A stretch of DNA of 64,000 nucleotides from Candidatus Cryptobacteroides faecigallinarum (GTDB taxonomy: Bacteria; Bacteroidota; Bacteroidia; Bacteroidales; UBA932). This document shows, one piece after another, positions 56,718-64,000 of the stretch. The notes under the pieces were generated by a model. It did no database searches. It saw only the letters and a program-made list of their open reading frames with translations, and was not told where the DNA came from. How positions within the stretch are numbered: position 1 is the stretch's first letter; every line of letters starts with the position of its first letter. Location: the NCBI GenBank assembly GCA_017695015.1, contig JADIMD010000010.1, positions 1-64,000 on the forward strand, written 5' to 3'. The position numbers and the translations under genes are program-made.

Positions 56718-57677
56718 ATGGAATCACAACTTGTCGTAGGAATCGATGTAGGTGGACAGACCTCCAAACTCGGAGTTGTCGATGCAAGAGGAACAGTCCT
56801 CGCGCAGACAGTCATCAGGACAGATCTTTATGATACTGTAGAGCCATACATCGATGACCTTGCAGAGGCTTTGAAGAAAATCGTAAAGGAAGCCAATGCT
56901 GAAGGGAATATCAGGGGTATCGGTATAGGTGCTCCTAATGGCAACTACTATAAGGGGTCAATCGCTTATGCTCCTAATATCGCCTGGGGCAGGGACGGTG
57001 ACATTCCTTTTGCAAAGCTCCTTTCTGCCCGTATCGGCGGTCTGCCAGTGGCTCTGACCAATGATGCGAATGCGGCTGCTGTCGGAGAAATGACCTATGG
57101 CGCTGCACGAGGCATGAAGAACTTCATAATGATAACCCTCGGGACAGGAGTGGGAAGCGGTATCGTCATCAACGGTGAGATCGTATATGGACATGACGGT
57201 TTTGCCGGAGAGCTCGGCCACACTACTGCTGTGCGCAACAACGGAAGAATCTGCAACTGCGGCCGTACAGGATGTCTCGAAACCTACTGCTCTGCCATCG
57301 GAGTAGCCCGTACAGCCCGTGAATGGCTTCAGCTCAGCGATGAGCCTTCATCTTTGCGCAGCCTTGACAACATCACTTCCAAGGACATTTACGAGGCAGC
57401 CAAGGAGGGAGACAAGATGGCTCTCAAGATCTTCGATTTCACAGGCAAGATGCTCGGAAAGTCTTTCGCAGATTTCGTGGCATTCAGTGCTCCTGAAGCC
57501 ATCGTCCTGTTCGGCGGTCTTGCAAGGGCCAAGGAATTCCTTCTCGGTCCTATCGAGGAGTCTATGAACGAGAACCTGCTCCGTCTCTGGAAAGGCAAGA
57601 TCAAGATTGTCTTCTCTCAGCTCAAGGAGTCCGACGCAGCCATCCTCGGCGCTTCAGCCCTCGCATGGGAGCTGTAG
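56718..57677 (+). CDS. ROK-family glucokinase
   Basis: VGIDVGGQTSKLGVVD; LGTGVGSGIVINGEIVYGHDGFAGELGHTT; CNCGRTGCLETY. Confidence 0.93.
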   Translation: MESQLVVGIDVGGQTSKLGVVDARGTVLAQTVIRTDLYDTVEPYIDDLAEALKKIVKEANAEGNIRGIGIGAPNGNYYKGSIAYAPNIAWGRDGDIPFAKLLSARIGGLPVALTNDANAAAVGEMTYGAARGMKNFIMITLGTGVGSGIVINGEIVYGHDGFAGELGHTTAVRNNGRICNCGRTGCLETYCSAIGVARTAREWLQLSDEPSSLRSLDNITSKDIYEAAKEGDKMALKIFDFTGKMLGKSFADFVAFSAPEAIVLFGGLARAKEFLLGPIEESMNENLLRLWKGKIKIVFSQLKESDAAILGASALAWEL

Positions 57678-57707
57678 TGGCGAAGACACTGTCAAGCATA
57701 TAGAAGT

Positions 57708-57731
57708 CAAGCCCCGCCGAAGCGGGGCTTG
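57708..57731. terminator. Intrinsic terminator between convergent glucokinase and der genes
   Basis: CAAGCCCCGC-CGAA-GCGGGGCTTG perfect hairpin. Confidence 0.75.
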
Positions 57732-57767
57732 CTTGTTGTATACCGTCTTGGACTTTTAAGTGTCCGG

Positions 57768-59078
57768 CTATTTCTTTCGGATGAATATCTGCACAGGGCA
57801 GCCGCAGAAATCGAATTTCTCCCTCAGCTTGTTCTCCAGGAATCTCTTGTAAGGCTCCTTTACATATTGCGGAAGATTGCAGAAGAAAGCGAATGCAGGA
57901 AAACGGGTCGGAAGCTGCGTCGCATATTTAATCTTGATGTATTTCCCTTTCCATGCAGGAGGAGGGAAGTTCTCGATCTCAGGCAGCATCTCGTCGTTCA
58001 GCACGGATGTGGATATCTTCTTCGAATAGTTGTTGTAGACCATCGATGCAGCGTTCAGCACATCCAGAATCCTCTGTTTGTTGATGACTGAAGTGAACAC
58101 CAGCGGAATGTCATTGAAAGGGGCAAGCCTTGCCTTGAGGGCTTCGGTATATTCCCTCATGGTGTTGGTGTCCTTCTCGATGAGGTCCCATTTGTTCACG
58201 ACTATCACACAGCCCTTCCTGTTCCTTACGATAAGGTTGAATATGCTCATGTCCTGGGCTTCCAGTCCGGTCTGCGCGTCTATCATCAGGATGCAGACAT
58301 CAGAGTGCTCGATGGTCCTGATGGAACGGAGTACGGAATAGAATTCCAGGTCTTCATGCACCTTGTTCTTTTTCCTCATCCCGGCCGTGTCCACAAGCAT
58401 GAACTCATGCCCGAACTTGTTGTAGTATGTGGAGATGGAGTCTCTCGTAGTCCCTGCTACCGGAGTGACGATATTGCGTTCCGTGCCGAGCAGCGCATTT
58501 GTCAGGGATGATTTGCCGACATTCGGCTTGCCTACGATGGCTATGTGTGGAAGGTCCGGATGGTCGTCTTCAGCCCCTGAATCCTGCGGCAGACGCCTTG
58601 TGATCTCATCGAGCAGGTCTCCTGTGCCACCTCCCGTCGCGGCGGAGATGCAGAACAGGTTCTCCCCGAGCCCGAGTGAGTAGAACTGGTAGGCATCGTA
58701 CATCTTGTCGCCAGTGTCGACCTTGTTGACGGCAAGCACGACGGGCTTTCCGCTGCGCCTGAGGATGTCGGCTATTTCGGCATCATAGTCGGTGATGCCG
58801 GTCTGCGCCTCCACCATGAACAGTACGAGATCGGATTCCTCAATCGCCAGGATTACCTGCTTCCTGATTTCGGCCTCGAATACATCGTCTGAATTGCTGG
58901 TGTATCCGCCTGTGTCCACAACGGAGAATTCTCTGCCGCACCATTCGCTTTTGCCGTAATGTCTGTCACGGGTCACGCCGGCGGTTTCGTCAACGATGGC
59001 CTGCCGCATCCCGACAAGGCGGTTGAAAAGTGTGGATTTGCCCACATTAGGTCGTCCTACTATAGCTACAAGACTCAT
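57768..59078 (-). CDS. der: Ribosome biogenesis GTPase Der (EngA)
   Basis: Two GTPase domains ([29 protein letters not shown]), KH-like C-terminus. Confidence 0.96.
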   Translation of the reverse strand: MSLVAIVGRPNVGKSTLFNRLVGMRQAIVDETAGVTRDRHYGKSEWCGREFSVVDTGGYTSNSDDVFEAEIRKQVILAIEESDLVLFMVEAQTGITDYDAEIADILRRSGKPVVLAVNKVDTGDKMYDAYQFYSLGLGENLFCISAATGGGTGDLLDEITRRLPQDSGAEDDHPDLPHIAIVGKPNVGKSSLTNALLGTERNIVTPVAGTTRDSISTYYNKFGHEFMLVDTAGMRKKNKVHEDLEFYSVLRSIRTIEHSDVCILMIDAQTGLEAQDMSIFNLIVRNRKGCVIVVNKWDLIEKDTNTMREYTEALKARLAPFNDIPLVFTSVINKQRILDVLNAASMVYNNYSKKISTSVLNDEMLPEIENFPPPAWKGKYIKIKYATQLPTRFPAFAFFCNLPQYVKEPYKRFLENKLREKFDFCGCPVQIFIRKK

Positions 59079-59090
59079 ATCAGTGTCAGT

Positions 59091-59342
59091 TTAATTGATC
59101 TCGCATCCCGAGCAGTCTCCGCATCCTATGTCACTGCATGTCGGATGGTTCTTCCCGTGCTTGCGTCCCCACAGGCGCAGTTCCTCCTCCTTTGCACAGA
59201 TGATGCCCCTTTTGCGCATTTCCTTGTTCCGGCTGATCTCCGTCTCCGGGAAACGGCCGTTCTTACGGAATATGATATTGAAACATAATCCGATGACGCA
59301 CAGTCCTACAAGGACAACTGCCGCAAGGAGGATTTCCCACAT
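59091..59342 (-). CDS. Small membrane-anchored protein with C-terminal Cys cluster
   Basis: N-terminal TM then CAKEEELRLWGRKHGKNHPTCSDIGCGDCSGCEIN. Confidence 0.7.
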   Translation of the reverse strand: MWEILLAAVVLVGLCVIGLCFNIIFRKNGRFPETEISRNKEMRKRGIICAKEEELRLWGRKHGKNHPTCSDIGCGDCSGCEIN

Positions 59343-59371
59343 AAGCCTGTCTTTTACTGTTTGTCAGCCAA

Positions 59372-60322
59372 TCAGTTGATGAAGCTCGAACTGATCGGTT
59401 CGTAGTTGTATACCTTGTCGATGATGTCGGCGAAAGTCTCGGCCATGGAGAGGACGGTGATCTTGCTCCTGTCCCTTTCCGGATCAGTGGTGAGAGGAAT
59501 TGTGTCGGTAACGATTACCTCCTCAAGAGCCGAAGCCGCAATCTTTTCGTATGCACTGCCTGAGAACACCGCGTGTGTAGCGCAGGCCCTGACGCTCGAT
59601 GCCCCCATCTCTTTCAGGACATTTGCAGCCTTTGTCAATGTTCCTGCAGTGTCAATCATGTCATCCACTATTATGACATTCTTGCCTGCCACATCTCCGA
59701 TAGCTGTGATGGAGCCTACCACATTGGCTTTTTCCCTTGACTTGTGGCAGATGATCACAGGGCACTGGAGATATCTTGCATAGGCATTCGCCCTTTTCGC
59801 TCCTCCCATGTCAGGCGCAGCGATAGCAAGGTTCTCGATGTTCATGTCCCTGAGATAAGGGAGGAACACTGTGCTTGCATAGATATGGTCGACAGGGAAA
59901 TCGAAGAATCCCTGGATCTGATCCGCATGAAGGTCGCATGTCATCACCCTGTCACATCCTGCTGCATGCAGAAGATTTGCAACCAGCTTTGCTCCTATCG
60001 GTACGCGCGGCTTGTCCTTGCGGTCCTGCCTTGCCCAGCCGAAATACGGCATTACGGCGATGACAGTGTGTGCTGATGCCCTTTTGGCTGCGTCTATCAT
60101 GAGAAGCAGCTCGAACAGGTTGTCAACTGGCGGAAAGGTTGACTGTATGATGAATACGGTCGCACCCCTTACACTCTCGTTCAGAGACGGCTGGAATTCT
60201 CCGTCACTGAATGTGAGGACATCTGATTCTCCGAGGTTGATACCAAGAGCTTTGACTATCTTTTCTGCGAAAGGCCTGGAGCTCCTGCCAGCAAAAATCT
60301 TCAGTTTGTGTTCGTTGTGCAT
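59372..60322 (-). CDS. prs: Ribose-phosphate pyrophosphokinase
   Basis: FSDGEFQPSLNESVRGATVFIIQ; VIIVDDMIDTAGTLTKAA. Confidence 0.96.
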   Translation of the reverse strand: MHNEHKLKIFAGRSSRPFAEKIVKALGINLGESDVLTFSDGEFQPSLNESVRGATVFIIQSTFPPVDNLFELLLMIDAAKRASAHTVIAVMPYFGWARQDRKDKPRVPIGAKLVANLLHAAGCDRVMTCDLHADQIQGFFDFPVDHIYASTVFLPYLRDMNIENLAIAAPDMGGAKRANAYARYLQCPVIICHKSREKANVVGSITAIGDVAGKNVIIVDDMIDTAGTLTKAANVLKEMGASSVRACATHAVFSGSAYEKIAASALEEVIVTDTIPLTTDPERDRSKITVLSMAETFADIIDKVYNYEPISSSFIN

Positions 60323-60334
60323 GTCAGTATCAGT

Positions 60335-60937
60335 TTAGTTTTTGAGGGTTTTCAATATTTCTCCGATATAGTTCAGGACTTCTTCTTTCCCGAGACCAGT
60401 TTCGGATGAGCTTTCGAATATTGGAGGCAGCTCTTCCCAGCGGTCCAGCAGAATCTGCTTGTTCCTCTCTATCTGCCGGGCCCGTGCCACAGGGCCGAGC
60501 TTGTCCCCCTTGGTGAAGATGATGGAAAACGGGATGTCGCTGGTCCCCAGCTCGTCCAGAAAATCCATGTCCGTCTTCATGATGTCGTGGCGGCAGTCGA
60601 TCAGGACAAAGAGAAGCACCATTTCCTCAGAAAAGTTGAGGTAGTTCCGGATGACATCCTCGAGCTTCTTCTTGTCCGTGGCTGACATCTTTGCGTAGCC
60701 ATATCCCGGAAGGTCCACAAGATACCATTCATTATTGATGAGGAAATGGTTCACGAGACGGGTCTTGCCGGGCTGGCTCGATGTCATTGCGAGCTTGCTG
60801 TTGCCGCACAGCATGTTGATAAGAGAGGACTTCCCTACATTCGATCTTCCGATGAATGCAAATTCCGGGAGTTTCTGCTTCGGTTTTTCAGATACTCTCG
60901 TGCTGCTTCCAGCGAATTTTGCCTCAGATATCTTCAT
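60335..60937 (-). CDS. engB: Ribosome biogenesis GTP-binding protein YihA/YsxC (EngB)
   Basis: FIGRSNVGKSSLINMLCG; KTRLVNHFLINNEWYLVDLPGYGYA; TKGDKLG. Confidence 0.94.
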   Translation of the reverse strand: MKISEAKFAGSSTRVSEKPKQKLPEFAFIGRSNVGKSSLINMLCGNSKLAMTSSQPGKTRLVNHFLINNEWYLVDLPGYGYAKMSATDKKKLEDVIRNYLNFSEEMVLLFVLIDCRHDIMKTDMDFLDELGTSDIPFSIIFTKGDKLGPVARARQIERNKQILLDRWEELPPIFESSSETGLGKEEVLNYIGEILKTLKN

Positions 60938-61052
60938 GGATGTTACAGAAATGTTTACAATCGGGGGCAAAGATAATCAAAAATGCATCGGACGCATAAA
61001 TTTATTGAAAAATTATTTCTAATTTTGAGGATGCACACATATTTTTATAGAT

Positions 61053-63071
61053 ATGGGGAAAAAGAAAGACAAGTCTATGATTTATGACGGCGATCCTTGG
61101 CTTCTGCCATACAAGAAAGCCATCGACGCCAGACACAAGCGTATTCTTGAGAAGAAAGAGCGCCTTTCGGTAGACGGCTCGTTGTCCAGGGGGGTCAACA
61201 ACCACCTTTATTACGGACTTCATCACACTTCAGACGGGGGATGGGTGTTCAGGGAATGGGCTCCGAACGCCACCAAAATCTATCTTATAGGAGAATTCAA
61301 CAACTGGAAAAGGACGGAGGCCTATGCTCTCCATCCTGTAGGCAACGGCAACTGGGAGCTGACTCTGCCTCCAATGTTCCTTTCCCACGGCACATTGTAC
61401 AAGCTGTACATCGAGTGGCCCGGAGGTGGGGCGGAAAGACTGCCGGCATATGTGACCCGTGCGGTGCAGGACCCTCAGACAAAGGCATTCTGTGCTCAGG
61501 TGTGGGACCCTATGGAGCCTTACAGGTGGAAGCACCGCAAGCCGGGCAAAAGACCGCATCCTCTTATTTACGAATGTCATATCGGCATGAGCTCGGAGCA
61601 GGAGAAGGTTGCGACTTTCGACGAGTTCAGACGGGATGTGCTGCCCCATGTCAAGGACCTCGGCTATGACACTATCCAGATAATGGCTCTCCAGGAGCAT
61701 CCTTATTACGGTTCGTTCGGGTATCAGGTCTCCAATTTCTTTGCCCTGAGCTCCCGTTTTGGCACTCCGGAAGAGTTCAAGAGGCTTGTGGACGAGGCGC
61801 ACGGGGCCGGGATAGCAGTCGTGATGGATATCGTGCATTCTCATTCTGTGGACAATGAGGCGGAAGGGCTCGGGAAGTTCGACGGGAAGGAAGACCTATA
61901 TTTCTATAAGGGACCTCAGGGACGTCATCCGGCATGGGGCTCGCGCTGTTTCGACTATGGCAAGGACGAGACTGTGTATTTCCTTCTTTCCAACTGCAAA
62001 TACTGGATGGAGGAGTATCATCTTGACGGGTTCCGTTTCGACGGGGTGACAAGCATGCTTTACTGGAGTCACGGGCTCGGCGTCGATTTCGTGGGCTACG
62101 ACATCTATTTCAATGCGGGAGTGGACGAAAATGCCGTCACATATCTTGCCCTTGCGAACATGCTTGTGAAGGAAATCAATCCGGACGCATTTACCATTGC
62201 CGAGGATGTGAGCGGAATGGCAGGTTTGGCGGCGCCTTTCGAGGCGGGCGGTGTCGGGTTCGACTTCAGGATGAGCATGGGAGTGGCCGACAACTGGATC
62301 AAATGGATAAAGGAGCTCCCTGACGAGAAATGGAGCATGGGGGAGATGTGGTGGCAGCTCACCAACAAGAGGGCGGACGAGAAGACCATCAGTTATGCGG
62401 AATGCCATGACCAGGCTATGGTGGGAGACAAGACCATCATATTCAGGCTGATGGATAAGGAGATGTACACTTCGATGAACATGGAGTCGAAGTCGCCTGT
62501 GGTGGACAGGGGTATCGCTCTCCACAAGATGATACGCCTTGTCACGATGGCAACGGCAGGAGACGGCTATCTGACTTTCATGGGGAACGAGTTCGGCCAT
62601 CCCGAATGGATAGATTTCCCTCGCGAGGGCAATGGCTGGTCGTACAAGTACGCCAGGAGACAGTGGTCTCTCATGGAGCCTGACTATCTGCGGTACAAGT
62701 ATCTGAACAATTTTGACAAGGCGATGGTGTCTTTCTGCAAGGAAGAAAAGCTCCTTTCAGAAAGGCCGGAGCTGCTTGTGCAGGATGAAGAGAAAAAAAT
62801 TCTCATTTTCAAAAGAATAAATTGTATCTTTGCGCTCAATTTCAATCCGTCTGCATCATTTTCCGATTATGCGTTCGCTGCTCCGGCAGGCAAATACATC
62901 TCGGTACTTGATACAGACGCGGCGGAGTTTGACGGTTTTTCCCGGCTGCAGAAGGGAGAAGTCCATTTTACGGTCCACAGGAAGTCACCGAACGGCAACG
63001 GGAAGTACGATGATTCGCTGATGCTATATCTCCCGAGTCGTTGTGCTTTGGTGCTCAAGAAGATAGAATAA
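61053..63071 (+). CDS. glgB: 1,4-alpha-glucan branching enzyme (GH13)
   Basis: CBM48 region WVFREWAPNATKIYLIGEFNNW; YECHIGMS; DGFRFDGVTSMLYWSHG; ECHDQAMVGDK; GNEFGHPEWIDFPREGN. Confidence 0.94.
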   Translation: MGKKKDKSMIYDGDPWLLPYKKAIDARHKRILEKKERLSVDGSLSRGVNNHLYYGLHHTSDGGWVFREWAPNATKIYLIGEFNNWKRTEAYALHPVGNGNWELTLPPMFLSHGTLYKLYIEWPGGGAERLPAYVTRAVQDPQTKAFCAQVWDPMEPYRWKHRKPGKRPHPLIYECHIGMSSEQEKVATFDEFRRDVLPHVKDLGYDTIQIMALQEHPYYGSFGYQVSNFFALSSRFGTPEEFKRLVDEAHGAGIAVVMDIVHSHSVDNEAEGLGKFDGKEDLYFYKGPQGRHPAWGSRCFDYGKDETVYFLLSNCKYWMEEYHLDGFRFDGVTSMLYWSHGLGVDFVGYDIYFNAGVDENAVTYLALANMLVKEINPDAFTIAEDVSGMAGLAAPFEAGGVGFDFRMSMGVADNWIKWIKELPDEKWSMGEMWWQLTNKRADEKTISYAECHDQAMVGDKTIIFRLMDKEMYTSMNMESKSPVVDRGIALHKMIRLVTMATAGDGYLTFMGNEFGHPEWIDFPREGNGWSYKYARRQWSLMEPDYLRYKYLNNFDKAMVSFCKEEKLLSERPELLVQDEEKKILIFKRINCIFALNFNPSASFSDYAFAAPAGKYISVLDTDAAEFDGFSRLQKGEVHFTVHRKSPNGNGKYDDSLMLYLPSRCALVLKKIE

Positions 63072-63099
63072 TGTTAACCTAAATTAAATTATAACAAGT

Positions 63100-64000
63100 A
63101 TGGCTTTTCTAAAATTCAACAAGTCCGAACTTGTAAACCTGGAATATTCGCTGAAAAGGGAGATTATCCTTGCGAACAAGACAGGTGCGTACTGCAACAC
63201 CTCGCTGGTGACCTGCAATACGAGACGGTATCATGGACTGCTGGCTGTGCCTGTCGACAATTTCGGAGGAGGGAAGTATATGCTGCTTTCTTCTGTGGAC
63301 GAGAGTATTGTGGTCGGCGGCAAGCAGTTCAATCTCGGTATCCATTGCTATGGAGACATCTATGAGCCGAGAGGGCACAAATACATCATCGACTTCGATG
63401 CAGACCCGGTTCCGGAGATTATCTACAAGGTGGGAGACATCATGTTCAGCAAGACCATCCTGATGGTCCCTGACAATGACCAGGTCCTCATCAAGTACAC
63501 TCTTATGGAGGCTCCTCAGAAGGCGCTTCTCAAACTGAAGCCATTCCTTGCATTCAGGAATGTCCACAGCCTGACCCATCAGAACGGCGAGGCAAACACT
63601 GAAGGAAAGGATATAGCAGGCGGTGTGGCATACAGGCTTTATGAAGGATTCCCTGACCTCAATCTCCAGATGAGTGCCAAGGCTTCTTTCAGGAAGATGC
63701 CTTACTGGTACAACGGCATTACCTATTCCGACGAGTACAGGCGCGGTTTCGACTGCATGGAAGACCTGTTCGTGCCTGGAGAGTTCTCCGTGGAGCTCAA
63801 GCCCGGAGAGACGGTGGTCCTTTCTGCTTCTGTCAATGAAATCAGTCCGAGAGGACTCAAGAAGAAGTTCGAGGACATTGTCGCAAAGATGGGAACTATC
63901 CATAATTACCACGACCTTCTGGTACACAATGCAGACATGCTGAAATGCAAGAGGGGCGGCAAGGAGCAGATCAATGCCGGTTTCTCATGGCTTCAGACTG
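63100..64000 (+). CDS. Glycogen debranching enzyme, N-terminal part (truncated at window end)
   Basis: EYSLKREIILANKTGAYCNTSLVTCNTRRYHGLLAVP characteristic N-terminal domain; follows glgB. Confidence 0.85.
   Translation, partial: MAFLKFNKSELVNLEYSLKREIILANKTGAYCNTSLVTCNTRRYHGLLAVPVDNFGGGKYMLLSSVDESIVVGGKQFNLGIHCYGDIYEPRGHKYIIDFDADPVPEIIYKVGDIMFSKTILMVPDNDQVLIKYTLMEAPQKALLKLKPFLAFRNVHSLTHQNGEANTEGKDIAGGVAYRLYEGFPDLNLQMSAKASFRKMPYWYNGITYSDEYRRGFDCMEDLFVPGEFSVELKPGETVVLSASVNEISPRGLKKKFEDIVAKMGTIHNYHDLLVHNADMLKCKRGGKEQINAGFSWLQT

Noticed and set aside
1-64000. CRISPR arrays, tRNA/rRNA genes, prophage or intact IS elements
   Set aside because: Looked for regularly spaced repeats, tRNA-like cloverleaf segments and transposase/integrase motifs in intergenic gaps and ORFs; none were recognised by eye.

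Overview
64-kb window with the hallmarks of a Bacteroidota (Bacteroidales-type) chromosome: SusC/SusD pair, TAnnTTTG -7 promoter boxes, NigD and DUF4492 families. Most of it is conserved housekeeping: efp (3' end), lptB, dnaX, cydAB, murA, murB, metG, dnaG, recQ, nhaA, uvrA, der, prs, engB, glgB and the start of a glycogen-debranching gene. The accessory content of most interest is: (i) a three-gene minus-strand unit of NigD-like lipoprotein, ECF sigma factor, and a protein with an anti-sigma-like N-terminus, one TM helix and a C-terminal outer-membrane beta-barrel. This matches the dual-membrane-spanning anti-sigma (Dma) architecture. (ii) A beta-mannan utilization locus (AraC regulator, SSS symporter, GH130, SusC, SusD, two-module lipoprotein, GH26). 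It includes a GH2 beta-mannosidase fused to a clan GH-A-like domain whose paralog is encoded as a separate convergent lipoprotein gene, and a ~24-bp motif is shared by the two regulatory regions. (iii) Several unexplained non-coding structures: a candidate sRNA with promoter and terminator near 54.3-54.45 kb, a nested inverted-repeat element at 43.43-43.59 kb, a 19-bp perfect inverted repeat across the murA start codon, and a three-arm repeat at 26.4 kb. (iv) A WYL-domain regulator gene broken by an apparent internal deletion/frameshift. No tRNA, rRNA, CRISPR array, prophage or intact transposase was recognised. All family calls come from reading motifs; no database search was run.
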